Shown: positions 6,935 to 13,314, counted from the stretch's first letter. The stretch is DNA of 14,981 nucleotides from Candidatus Gastranaerophilales bacterium (GCA_900548405.1 UNSJ01000045.1:1-14981); one strand, 5' to 3'. The notes: generated by a model not told the origin, from the sequence alone. Program-made: numbers and translations.

Positions 6935-7552
6935 ATGTGTGACAGCATGCAACAAAATAATGGCGTATATGATTTATTAAAAATGTTAGAAATTTCTTTG
7001 GAGGAAGGTTTCCCTATTATTCCGCGTAAATTTACAGTTGTAAAAACAAAAGAAATTGAAACTTTAATTGATAGAATTTATGCTTCTTTGCCCGTAGAAG
7101 TGCAGGAAGCAAGAGCGTTTTTAAGACGCAGAGAAGAACTTCAAATGGAAGCTCAGCAAAAAGCTGAGAAAATTATAACTGATGCTCAAATGGAAGCTGA
7201 CAGAAAATTGTCTGAAGCTGACTTTATTAAAGCTCTTGAAAGAGAAGGTATCAGAATAAGAACCCAAGTTCAGGAAGAATGCGAAGAAATTAAGCGCAAA
7301 GCTATGGAAGAAGCTGAAAATATCAGAGCGCAAGCTATGGCTGAAGCTATGAAAACTAAAGAAGGCGCTGAACTTTATGCCGAACAAGTTTTAACTAACC
7401 TTGAAAAGAACTTGACTCAACAACAGCAAATTGTTAAAAACGGTCAGGTTTACATGGAAAAACTTCGTACTGATTCTTTCGGAAGCTACGATATTCCGAC
7501 TTCTTACTCAACCGAAAGACCTCAGGCAAGCTCTGATTTTGTAATTAAATAA
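6935..7552 (+). CDS. DivIVA-like / V-type ATPase subunit H-like coiled-coil protein
   Basis: A 205-aa protein with no signal peptide or membrane segment. The N-terminal part (about 11-55) contains FPIIPRKFTVVKTKEIETLI and then RIYASLPVEVQEA. This pattern resembles the first domain of the DivIVA-like proteins of cyanobacteria and of the coiled-coil 'ATPase' family that sits beside coaD in Clostridia. A long Glu/Ala/Lys-rich coiled coil follows (about 55-175), then a polar low-complexity tail. A role in cell-envelope or division scaffolding is inferred from DivIVA; it is not shown by the sequence. The start is uncertain: the ATG at 6935 has GAAAGGG only two bases upstream, and the ATG at 6947 (giving MQQNNG) would place that site 14 bases away. 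A strong terminator follows. Confidence 0.7.
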   Translation: MCDSMQQNNGVYDLLKMLEISLEEGFPIIPRKFTVVKTKEIETLIDRIYASLPVEVQEARAFLRRREELQMEAQQKAEKIITDAQMEADRKLSEADFIKALEREGIRIRTQVQEECEEIKRKAMEEAENIRAQAMAEAMKTKEGAELYAEQVLTNLEKNLTQQQQIVKNGQVYMEKLRTDSFGSYDIPTSYSTERPQASSDFVIK

Positions 7553-7574
7553 AAGTTTTTATAAAGTTTTGTGA

Positions 7575-7602
7575 AAAAGCTGCTTTTAAAAGCAGCTTTT
7601 TT
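7575..7602 (+). terminator. Intrinsic terminator, palindromic
   Basis: AAAAGCTGCTTTT followed directly by its reverse complement (7575-7600), ending in T6 (7597-7602). The core stem is AAGCTGC/GCAGCTT. It may work in both directions. Confidence 0.85.
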
Positions 7603-7635
7603 GTAATATTACCTTATTGTTTTTTAACATATCAT

Positions 7636-7663
7636 TTGCAATTTATTTTGTTTGTTTTATTAT
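7636..7663 (+). promoter_or_regulatory. Promoter of the rpmG-rplA cluster
   Basis: TTGCAA (7636-7641), 16 bases, TATTAT (7658-7663). Predicted start near 7670, ahead of the hairpin at 7685. Confidence 0.5.
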
Positions 7664-7684
7664 GTTAACATAAGCCGATTTAAT

Positions 7685-7713
7685 AGAATGTGAGTTACAT
7701 CACATTCTTTTTT
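7685..7713 (+). terminator. Terminator-like hairpin in the rpmG leader, candidate attenuator
   Basis: A perfect nine-pair stem AGAATGTGA (7685-7693) / TCACATTCT (7700-7708) with loop GTTACA, followed by T at 7708-7713. It has the form of an intrinsic terminator but sits between the predicted promoter and rpmG. It could attenuate the operon, or end a transcript coming from upstream that was not stopped at 7575-7602. Confidence 0.6.
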
Positions 7714-7761
7714 AAAGAGGAAAGAAATTTTTTAAAATAAGTAAAAAAAGGAAATAAAACT

Positions 7762-7929
7762 ATGGGTATCAAAGGAAAAAATGACAGAATGGTAGTTCTT
7801 GCATGTGAAGATTGCAAAGAAAGAAACTATACAACAACAAAAAACAAAAAAAATATTAAAGAAAGACTTGAATTGAATAAATTCTGCCCTTCTTGCAAAA
7901 AACACACTACACATAAAGAAACAAAATAG
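7762..7929 (+). CDS. rpmG: Large-subunit ribosomal protein bL33
   Basis: A 55-aa basic protein, beginning [19 protein letters not shown] and ending [14 protein letters not shown]. It is a 50S subunit component near the E site. Two CxxC pairs (C15/C18 and C42/C45) form the zinc ribbon, so this is the zinc-binding form. The N-[RK]-x(3)-RLELxKFCP core is typical of bL33. AAAAAAGGAA lies about eight bases before the ATG. It is the first gene of the cluster with tRNA-Trp, secE, nusG, rplK and rplA, an order seen in many bacteria. Confidence 0.93.
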   Translation: MGIKGKNDRMVVLACEDCKERNYTTTKNKKNIKERLELNKFCPSCKKHTTHKETK

Positions 7930-7948
7930 TTTGTGTTAAAGGATATAA

Positions 7949-7963
7949 CGGGGATTTTCCCCG
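7949..7963 (+). other. Short GC-rich hairpin between rpmG and tRNA-Trp
   Basis: CGGGGA (7949-7954), loop TTT, TCCCCG (7958-7963), five bases before the tRNA 5' end. There is no T run, so it is more likely an mRNA 3' stabiliser or part of the tRNA processing site than a terminator. Confidence 0.5.
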
Positions 7964-7967
7964 CTAA

Positions 7968-8040
7968 GCGTCCTTAGTTCAGTTGGTAGAACGTCGGTCT
8001 CCAAAACCGGATGTCGAGGGTTCGAGTCCTTCAGGGCGCG
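7968..8040 (+). tRNA. trnW: tRNA-Trp (CCA)
   Basis: A 73-base cloverleaf. Acceptor GCGTCCT pairs with AGGGCGC (one G-T), D-stem GTTC/GAAC, anticodon stem TCGGT/ACCGG with loop CTCCAAA (anticodon CCA), T-arm GAGGG-TTCGAGT-CCTTC, and discriminator G, as expected for Trp. The 3' CCA is not encoded. It lies inside the rpmG-secE interval and is probably cut out of the operon transcript. Confidence 0.95.
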
Positions 8041-8065
8041 ATTTATAAAAATAAGGAAACAAAAT

Positions 8066-8290
8066 ATGATAGGTGCAGAAAATTCAACGCCTTCTTGGCT
8101 TTCAAATATGACTAACTCTATTAAAACTTACTTCAGAGGAGTAAGAACCGAATGGGGTAAAATCAGTTGGCCTGAAAAGCGCCAGGTGGTAGCAGAAACT
8201 TTATTTGTTATAGTTATAGTTTTTGTTTTTACTGTGGCAATTTATTTAATGGATATAATTTTTAAAGGTTTGCTCGGATTAATTAAATAG
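8066..8290 (+). CDS. secE: Preprotein translocase subunit SecE
   Basis: A 74-aa single-span SecE that clamps SecY in the inner-membrane SecYEG channel. The conserved cytoplasmic amphipathic region is RTEWGKISWPEKRQVV (27-42), followed by one membrane helix at about 43-64. This is the short form found in most bacteria outside the enterics. AAGGAA precedes the ATG. It lies between tRNA-Trp and nusG, the classical position. Confidence 0.95.
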   Translation: MIGAENSTPSWLSNMTNSIKTYFRGVRTEWGKISWPEKRQVVAETLFVIVIVFVFTVAIYLMDIIFKGLLGLIK

Positions 8291-8317
8291 TCCGATTTAC
8301 AAGAATAAAGGTGGCTT

Positions 8318-8956
8318 ATGACTAAGAAAGAAAAATCAATGGAAGATCAACTTAACGAAGATAAAGCTCAAGAAGCTTTAGAAGCGGAAGTTGCAGCTGA
8401 AGCAGAGGCTGAAGAAAAGAAAGCTAAGAAAAATCAAAAACGCTGGTACATTGTTCATACATATTCAGGTTATGAAAATAAAGTAAAAGTAAACCTTGAA
8501 AAACGTATTGAATACATGAATATGGGTGACAAAATCTTTAGAATTGAAGTCCCTCAAAAAACCGTTACTCAGCTTAAAGGCGGTAAAAAACAAGAACGTG
8601 AAGAAAAAATATTCCCGGGCTATGTATTAGTTGAAATGATTATGGATGAAGACAGCTGGTATGTTGTAAGACATACATCAGGTGTTACTAAATTCGTAGG
8701 TTCTGCTAAAAAACCTATACCTGCCCGTGACAGCGAAATCAAAAAGATTATTAACAGATCTACTTCAACATCACAAAAAATTGAACTTGATGTTAAAGCA
8801 GGTGACAAAGTCAGAATTACTTCAGGACCTTTCGCAGACTTTATTGCTGATATCATTGAAGTTTACCCTGACAAATCTAAATTACGTGCTAACGTTTCTA
8901 TCTTCGGACGTGAAACTCCTGTTGAATTGGAATACAAACAAATCAACAAACTGTAA
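8318..8956 (+). CDS. nusG: Transcription termination/antitermination factor NusG
   Basis: NusG binds RNA polymerase through its NGN domain and links it to Rho, ribosomes or antitermination complexes through its KOW domain. The 212-aa protein has an acidic/alanine-rich extension (1-40), the NGN domain from about 42 (KRWYIVHTYSGYENKV, then IFPGYVLVEM at 98-107), and the C-terminal KOW domain from about 158 (VKAGDKVRITSGPFADF). It is about 30 residues longer than E. coli NusG because of the N-terminal extension. The start at 8318 has AAAGGTGG just upstream. A later ATG at 8339 would shorten the extension but has no comparable ribosome-binding site. Confidence 0.96.
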   Translation: MTKKEKSMEDQLNEDKAQEALEAEVAAEAEAEEKKAKKNQKRWYIVHTYSGYENKVKVNLEKRIEYMNMGDKIFRIEVPQKTVTQLKGGKKQEREEKIFPGYVLVEMIMDEDSWYVVRHTSGVTKFVGSAKKPIPARDSEIKKIINRSTSTSQKIELDVKAGDKVRITSGPFADFIADIIEVYPDKSKLRANVSIFGRETPVELEYKQINKL

Positions 8957-8994
8957 TTAAAATAAAACAAATAAAAGATAAATAGTACAAAAAC

Positions 8995-9055
8995 TGTGGA
9001 AGGACCCTCCCGTCATACTTATGAATAAGCAGGTCAGGAGACCGCTAGTACCACA
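8995..9055 (+). promoter_or_regulatory. RNA leader motif before rplK, candidate ribosomal-protein L1 binding site (copy 1)
   Basis: The outer stem TGTGG (8995-8999) / CCACA (9051-9055) encloses AA on the 5' side and GCTAGTA (9044-9050) on the 3' side. Inner pairs GG/CC and CTCC/GGAG (9007-9010 with 9037-9040) are capped by CTTA-TGAA-TAAG. The 3' arm touches the rplK ribosome-binding site (AAAGGAG, 9057-9063). The same outline, TGGAAGGAC...GCTARTACCA, recurs before rplA. L1 is known to repress the rplK-rplA mRNA by binding a mimic of its 23S rRNA site, which has a comparable UACCAC-type outer stem and asymmetric loop. Assigning L1 as ligand is inference. Confidence 0.5.
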
Positions 9056-9068
9056 AAAGGAGAAAAAA

Positions 9069-9494
9069 ATGGCAAAAAAAGTAGTAGGAAAAATCAAGCT
9101 TCAAATCGAAGCAGGTAAAGCAAATCCGTCACCACCCGTTGGTCCTGCATTAGGTCAGCATGGTGTTAACATCATGGATTTCTGTAAGCAATTCAACGCT
9201 AAAACAGAATCTCAAGCAGGTTACATTATCCCTGTTATTATTGATGTTTATGAAGACAGAAGTTTTTCTTTTATCGTAAAATCACCTCCGGCTCCGGTTC
9301 TTATCAAAAAGGCATTAAATTTGTCTAAAGGATCAGCTGTTCCAAACAAAGATAAAGTTGGTGAAATTACTCAAGAACAACTTGAAGAAATTGCTAAAAT
9401 TAAAATGAACGACTTAAATGCAACAACACTTGAAGCTGCTGTAAAAATGATTAAAGGTTCTTGCAGAGCTATGGGTGTTACAGTAAAAGAATAG
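9069..9494 (+). CDS. rplK: Large-subunit ribosomal protein uL11
   Basis: A 141-aa protein, the standard L11 length, part of the GTPase-associated centre of the 50S subunit. The N-terminal domain has [20 protein letters not shown] and [15 protein letters not shown]; the C-terminal RNA-binding domain ends with [20 protein letters not shown]. The ATG at 9069 is chosen because AAAGGAG lies six bases upstream and the family begins here. An in-frame ATG at 9021 would add 16 residues that overlap the structured leader and is rejected. It is followed by rplA after a leader of about 120 bases. Confidence 0.97.
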   Translation: MAKKVVGKIKLQIEAGKANPSPPVGPALGQHGVNIMDFCKQFNAKTESQAGYIIPVIIDVYEDRSFSFIVKSPPAPVLIKKALNLSKGSAVPNKDKVGEITQEQLEEIAKIKMNDLNATTLEAAVKMIKGSCRAMGVTVKE

Positions 9495-9517
9495 TGTTAC
9501 AATTAGTTACTTTAAGT

Positions 9518-9546
9518 ATGGAAGGACGGCAGTCCGCTAATACCAT
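9518..9546 (+). promoter_or_regulatory. RNA leader motif before rplA, candidate L1 binding site (copy 2)
   Basis: ATGG (9518-9521) / CCAT (9543-9546) form an outer stem, with AA (9522-9523) opposite GCTAATA (9536-9542). The inner stem GGAC (9524-9527) / GTCC (9532-9535) is capped by GGCA. It is a compact version of the motif at 8995-9055, with the same AA and GCTARTA internal loop and an AAAGG following. The GGAC-GGCA-GTCCGC segment also resembles the tip of the 23S rRNA L1 stalk (recalled, not aligned). Confidence 0.5.
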
Positions 9547-9615
9547 GAAAGGAAAGAGCCTTCATCATAATACTTAAAAAGTAAACATGAATTTACAAAG
9601 AAGGATAAAAGAAAA

Positions 9616-10338
9616 ATGTCAAAATTAACTAAAAAACAAAAGAAAATGCAGGAAATGTTGGAAGGATTCGTTCAACCGGCTACTGCAGTTGATTCTATTA
9701 AAAAATTACAAGAAATTTCTAAAGAAGTTTCTAAATTCAATGAAACAGTTGAATGTCACATGAGATTAGGTATTGACGTTCGTCAAGCTGACCAGCAAAT
9801 TCGTTCAACAGTTGTGTTACCTGCAGGTTTAGGTAAAACTGTTAGAGTTTGTGTTATTGCTAAAGGACCTAAAGCTACTGAAGCAAAAGATGCAGGTGCT
9901 GATTTTGCAGGAGCTGAAGAAATTATCGATAAAATTTCAGGCGGCTGGTTTGAATTTGATACATTAATCGCTACACCTGATTGTATGGGTATGTTAGGTA
10001 AATTAGGCCGTGTATTGGGACCTAAAGGCTTAATGCCAAACCCTAAAACAGGTACTGTAACTATGGATGTTGCTAAAGCAGTTAAAGATGCTAAAGCAGG
10101 TAAAGTTGAATTCAGAGCTGACAAACAAGGTATGATTCACTGTCCTATCGGTAAAGTTCAGTTCTCTGAAGAAGATTTGCTTAAAAACTATGCAACTTTA
10201 GCAGATGCTATTTTAAGAGCAAAACCGGCTTCAGCAAAAGGTACTTTTGTTAAATCAGTTTACCTTGCTACAACTATGGGACCTGGTTTAAAATTAGATC
10301 CTAAAACTTTTGCAGCTGAAGTAAAAGAACTTGTTTAA
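9616..10338 (+). CDS. rplA: Large-subunit ribosomal protein uL1
   Basis: A 240-aa protein forming the mobile L1 stalk that helps deacylated tRNA leave the E site. It is also known as the translational repressor of its own operon. The L1 signature [19 protein letters not shown] is at 128-146. The N-terminus [13 protein letters not shown] and the C-terminal [17 protein letters not shown] are typical. GAAGGA lies upstream of the ATG. It ends at a strong terminator, so rplJ and rplL, which usually follow, are not in this operon. Confidence 0.97.
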   Translation: MSKLTKKQKKMQEMLEGFVQPATAVDSIKKLQEISKEVSKFNETVECHMRLGIDVRQADQQIRSTVVLPAGLGKTVRVCVIAKGPKATEAKDAGADFAGAEEIIDKISGGWFEFDTLIATPDCMGMLGKLGRVLGPKGLMPNPKTGTVTMDVAKAVKDAKAGKVEFRADKQGMIHCPIGKVQFSEEDLLKNYATLADAILRAKPASAKGTFVKSVYLATTMGPGLKLDPKTFAAEVKELV

Positions 10339-10362
10339 TAAATTGAATTTAAACATACATTT

Positions 10363-10392
10363 AAAAGCACTCTCATCAACGGGGGTGCTTTT
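10363..10392 (+). terminator. Intrinsic terminator of the rpmG-rplA cluster
   Basis: AAAAGCACTCTC / GGGGGTGCTTTT (12 pairs, two G-T) with loop ATCAAC. The 3' arm supplies the T run. Confidence 0.85.
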
Positions 10393-10417
10393 ATTATGCT
10401 GTATTTTATAGTATAAT
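10389..10417 (+). promoter_or_regulatory. Weak candidate promoter of tmk
   Basis: TATAAT (10412-10417) lies 22 bases before the tmk ATG. TTTTAT at 10389-10394 gives a 17-base spacer but is a poor -35 and overlaps the terminator T run. Confidence 0.4.
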
Positions 10418-10439
10418 AAATTCAAACGGGAGAGAAAGT

Positions 10440-11072
10440 ATGTCAAACGGAATGTTTATAACCTTTGAGGGTGCTGACGGATGCGGCAAAACCACACAGC
10501 AAATGCTTGCTGCTGATTATCTGGAATCAAAAGGTTATGAAGTCTTAATCACGCGTGAACCCGGAGCAAAGGGACTTGGAGAAGATATAAGAAAAATTTT
10601 GCTGGATTATAAAGGACCGGTGTCAGAAAGATGCGAATCGCTGTTATTTCTTGCTGACAGAGCTCAGCATGTCGATAATATGATTTTACCTGCTATTGAA
10701 AAAGGTCAAATTGTTTTATGCGACAGATACACTGATTCCACAGTGGCATATCAGGGATATGGAAGACAGCAGAATTTGGAAAGAATTAAGAAGTTAAATG
10801 ACTTTGCTACTAATCTTTTAAAACCTGATTTAACCTTTGTTTTTAATATTGACGTGGAAACTTCTATGCAGAGGGTTGGCAAGGAAAAAGACCGTATGGA
10901 AAGCGAAGGCAAAGAATTTCATAACCGTGTAAGAAACGGTTATTTGGAAATTGCCAAACAAGAGCCTGAAAGAATTAAGGTTATTGATGCATCAATGTCT
11001 ATTGAAGAAATTCATGAAGAAGTTAAGAAAGTAATTGATTTTTATTTAAATTACGGCAAACATTCCCAGTAA
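10440..11072 (+). CDS. tmk: Thymidylate kinase
   Basis: Phosphorylates dTMP to dTDP in dTTP synthesis. The 210-aa protein has the P-loop FEGADGCGKTTQ (9-20), TREPG (38-42), the DRY motif in CDRYTDSTVAYQG (94-106) and a LID region KEKDRMESEGKEF (148-160). Its length is normal. GGGAG precedes the ATG. It has its own -10 element after the rplA terminator. Its 3' end overlaps the convergent prepilin-like gene by 22 bases, with no terminator between them. Confidence 0.96.
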   Translation: MSNGMFITFEGADGCGKTTQQMLAADYLESKGYEVLITREPGAKGLGEDIRKILLDYKGPVSERCESLLFLADRAQHVDNMILPAIEKGQIVLCDRYTDSTVAYQGYGRQQNLERIKKLNDFATNLLKPDLTFVFNIDVETSMQRVGKEKDRMESEGKEFHNRVRNGYLEIAKQEPERIKVIDASMSIEEIHEEVKKVIDFYLNYGKHSQ

Positions 11073-11833
11073 GTTTTTTTATTATCGTACGGGCAAGTGT
11101 TTGATAAAGCAAATTGAGAGCAAGTTATGCCGTTAATTTTAGATTTGCTTGACGGCGAACATTTATTTGCAGCTTCAGGAGAATTATTATATCCACCTTG
11201 CGGATTGCCGTTTTCATCATAGTTGCCTTCTGCTTCTGAGATTGTAGGTCCGAATATTCCTGTTTTATAAATATTAAATGAAAAAATATCGTGTCCGTAA
11301 GCATTTGGTCCTTTATTAATACCGTTTGTATCAATTATAACCCAATTCCTATTGCAATTTTGAGAAACAGAAACAGCACTTGCATCAGGTGTTATAACAC
11401 TTCCTTCGTTTCTGAATAATTGGCTGCATTCAGGTAATACTGCTTTTTCCAAAGTATATGTTCTAACTTTTGATAAATATTTTTTATTTGTGTCTTGATT
11501 AATATTTTCTATTTTTATGTATTCTTTATAAATTGCTTTTGCTATTTCAGGATATGGATTAACAGGATATTCATCATCCCATAAAGTCGGTTCATTAATT
11601 TTAGCTTTATTATATGCGTTATAGAAATTAGCATATGATTTTTTAAATGCTGTTTCTAATTCTTTTTTTTGTTTATTCTGTATCAAAGAGGGCATTGTCA
11701 TTGCTGCAACAACACCAATAATGCCAAGAGTAATCAGGACTTCGGCGAGCGTGAATGCATACCGATGAATATCTGTTAACAGTGCAACTTGTGTAGCACT
11801 TTCAGGCAATGTAAACGTATCGTACTTTTTCAT
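11051..11833 (-). CDS. Prepilin-like protein with an unusually long leader
   Basis: A 260-aa type IV pilin-like protein. The cleavage/methylation motif YAFTLAEVLITLGIIGVVAAM starts at residue 25. Cutting after Ala26 leaves Phe1 and Glu5 (residue 31), with a hydrophobic helix to about 46. The 26-residue leader is long (type IVa leaders are usually 5-10) and contains FTLPE at 7-11, an echo of the real FTLAE site. The globular part has six cysteines (136, 160, 225, 238, 247, 258) and the DTNGINKGPNAYGHD block (168-182) shared with the protein at 231-869. GAAAGGAGAG lies three bases before the ATG, so the long leader is well supported. It is divergent from an XRE regulator, with candidate operator repeats between them. 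It probably belongs to a type IV pilus or related surface system; no assembly ATPase or peptidase gene is in this window. Confidence 0.85.
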   Translation of the reverse strand: MKKYDTFTLPESATQVALLTDIHRYAFTLAEVLITLGIIGVVAAMTMPSLIQNKQKKELETAFKKSYANFYNAYNKAKINEPTLWDDEYPVNPYPEIAKAIYKEYIKIENINQDTNKKYLSKVRTYTLEKAVLPECSQLFRNEGSVITPDASAVSVSQNCNRNWVIIDTNGINKGPNAYGHDIFSFNIYKTGIFGPTISEAEGNYDENGNPQGGYNNSPEAANKCSPSSKSKINGITCSQFALSNTCPYDNKKTYWECLP

Positions 11834-11851
11834 ATTCTCTCCTTTCGGACA

Positions 11852-11896
11852 AATAGGTCACTGACAATATATTTAGTTTAAGGCAGAATAGGTCAC
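11852..11896. promoter_or_regulatory. Direct repeat AATAGGTCAC, candidate operator of the XRE regulator
   Basis: AATAGGTCAC occurs at 11852-11861 and 11887-11896, 35 bp start to start. The first is part of GTCACTGAC (11857-11865), an odd palindrome. A possible promoter CTGACA (11861-11866), 17 bases, CAGAAT (11884-11889) for the regulator is overlapped at both ends by the repeats. The second copy touches the ATG at 11897. The first copy is 19 bp upstream of the divergent prepilin start. Confidence 0.5.
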
Positions 11897-12106
11897 ATGT
11901 CAAGGCTTAAAGAATTAGGGAAAAATATTGCAAGGTACAGACAAGCAAAAGGTTTGTCTCAGGAAAAGCTTGCGGAGCTTGTTGATTTGTCCCGAGAATA
12001 CGTAACCAGAGTGGAAAACGGACAAAAAAACATAAGCCTTAAAAAATTGTTTGCAATCGCTGATGCTTTAGAAGTTGACTTTTGTTTGTTAACAAATTTT
12101 AAATAA
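11897..12106 (+). CDS. XRE/Cro-C1-type HTH regulator, 69 aa
   Basis: A single-domain DNA-binding protein with the five-helix XRE pattern. RYRQAKGLSQEKLAELVDLS leads into the recognition helix REYVTRVENGQ (33-43), then ISLKKLFAIADALEV. There is no sensor domain. It is probably a dimeric repressor or activator. Its likely targets are itself and the divergent prepilin gene at 11833, because the repeat AATAGGTCAC flanks its own promoter. There is no clear ribosome-binding site before the ATG, and the predicted transcript start is at or next to the ATG, so the mRNA may be leaderless. Small XRE proteins also act as antitoxins, but no toxin gene adjoins this one. Confidence 0.85.
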   Translation: MSRLKELGKNIARYRQAKGLSQEKLAELVDLSREYVTRVENGQKNISLKKLFAIADALEVDFCLLTNFK

Positions 12107-12166
12107 CTAGCAAAATTATTTATTTTCGGGTTTTAAATTAATAACGTAGAACTGTGAGGTTATCCT

Positions 12167-12691
12167 GTGACAGATGCATCAATGAATACTTATTATTCAA
12201 GCTATCAGCCTTCACCTGCCGTAAGCCGAAAGAAAAAAGTCGGCGCAATGCTAGCAGGCGGTTTGATAGGTATGAATGCTTATTATTTCCCTGTTAAAAA
12301 GGATGTTTTTGTTCAGAATGCTTTTGATTTAACCAAAGCCGAAGCAGATAATCAGATTGCTGTTTTAACTAAAATTGCGCAAGAAGTGGACAAGAAAAAT
12401 GTAAGTACTCAAAGTAAAATGATTTTGCAGGAAATGGGGTTGGCAGAAGATGTTGTACAGATTACAAATAAATGCATTGCTCTTGATAAAAGCGTTACAG
12501 ATCCGGCTGCGGTAAAAAAATTAAAAGCAGGATTTGATGCTAACTTTGCAAATTATAAAAAACAGCCGAGCCTTATGGATAATACTTGCGCAGAAGCATT
12601 CAGAACAATTAAGAGAAATAAATTCAAATGGGGCACAGGTATAGGCGCTGCAATAGGACTTGCTTTAGGTTTAATTCTTAGCAGGAATTAA
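12167..12691 (+). CDS. Hypothetical protein with N- and C-terminal glycine-rich hydrophobic segments
   Basis: A 174-aa protein I do not recognise. A polar N-terminus is followed by a basic patch and a glycine-rich hydrophobic stretch (KKKVGAMLAGGLIGMNAYY, 22-40). Then comes a soluble, mostly helical middle with two cysteines (103, 141), and a second glycine-zipper segment at the very C-terminus (WGTGIGAAIGLALGLILSR, 155-173). This suggests two membrane helices with the middle on one side. The GTG start is chosen because GAGG lies seven bases upstream; the ATG at 12182 is the alternative and has no such site. It shares its stop region (TTAA, four-base overlap) with the convergent gene 12688-13314. 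Confidence 0.6.
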   Translation: MTDASMNTYYSSYQPSPAVSRKKKVGAMLAGGLIGMNAYYFPVKKDVFVQNAFDLTKAEADNQIAVLTKIAQEVDKKNVSTQSKMILQEMGLAEDVVQITNKCIALDKSVTDPAAVKKLKAGFDANFANYKKQPSLMDNTCAEAFRTIKRNKFKWGTGIGAAIGLALGLILSRN

Positions 12692-13314
12692 CGTTGTGCC
12701 AATATATCAGGCTTATTTACAACATCAATTACATTGAAGTCTTTAAATGTAGAAATTACTTTTATATTGTTGTTGTTATTTGTATTTTCTTTTGCCAGAA
12801 GTGCTCCGACGATAGCTTCAAGCTGTGACATCGGCATCATATTTGCAGGTAAATCAATTCCCCATTCGTTTTTTAGTGCCTGTTGCAGAAATTTGCAATC
12901 AGCAGGAGAGCGCTCTTTATAGCAAGAATTCAAATTTAGGCTTTGTCTTGTAAGATATAATTCAAAACGATTAATCTCAATTCCTTTATCTGTAAGGGAT
13001 TTAAAGTATTCACACCCTCTGGTTGAATATCTTTGAGTCCAGCTGTCACGATTTGGAATTAACGGGTTTGTTGATACAAGCTGGTATGGTTTTGAAAGTA
13101 TTCGCCATTTGCCGTTAAGCATTGTTCTGTCCCAGACAAGTGAAGCACATATTTTTGAATATTTTAATGAGGGGAAGTTGTCAAAGAAATACATAATGTC
13201 GTTAATTGTATAAAGTTTATCGACAAGTATTAAATTGTTATCTTCATCCATAACAGCTACTCCGGTATCCATACCGGAGGATGCTGCCAATGATAGTCCT
13301 ATATAGTAATTCAT
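12688..13314 (-). CDS. Uncharacterised protein, possibly DUF429-like (RNase H fold)
   Basis: A 208-aa protein and the last gene of an adk-map operon; its ATG lies eight bases after the map stop and has AGGAG upstream. The N-terminus YIGLSLAASSGMDTGVAVMD resembles the first strand of DUF429 (RNase H-like) proteins, where the pattern is GIDxA...TGxAV. Here Ser replaces the usual acidic residue. Later parts that also fit are RYSTRGCEYFKSL and the C-terminal MSQLEAIVGALLA, where DUF429 proteins have a helix of the form DAxxxA. If the assignment is right, the missing Asp suggests altered or lost catalysis. No function can be given. A run of five Asn (NNNNN) near the C-terminus is low complexity. 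Confidence 0.5.
   Translation of the reverse strand: MNYYIGLSLAASSGMDTGVAVMDEDNNLILVDKLYTINDIMYFFDNFPSLKYSKICASLVWDRTMLNGKWRILSKPYQLVSTNPLIPNRDSWTQRYSTRGCEYFKSLTDKGIEINRFELYLTRQSLNLNSCYKERSPADCKFLQQALKNEWGIDLPANMMPMSQLEAIVGALLAKENTNNNNNIKVISTFKDFNVIDVVNKPDILAQR

Noticed and set aside
7121..7387. Minus-strand 88-codon ORF opposite the coiled-coil gene
   Set aside because: Its Phe/Ser-rich composition is the mirror of a Glu/Ala/Lys coiled coil on the other strand. It has no start signals.
9021..9068. Upstream ATG start for rplK adding 16 residues
   Set aside because: The extension lies inside the structured leader, is not part of the L11 family, and lacks a ribosome-binding site, unlike the ATG at 9069.
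9545..9574. Ten-codon mini-ORF in the rplA leader
   Set aside because: It overlaps the paired 3' arm of the RNA motif and has no ribosome-binding site. Chance is sufficient.
12085..12096. Palindrome TTTGTTAACAAA at the 3' end of the XRE gene
   Set aside because: It lies within coding sequence, is short and AT-rich, and is not followed by a T run or placed near a promoter.
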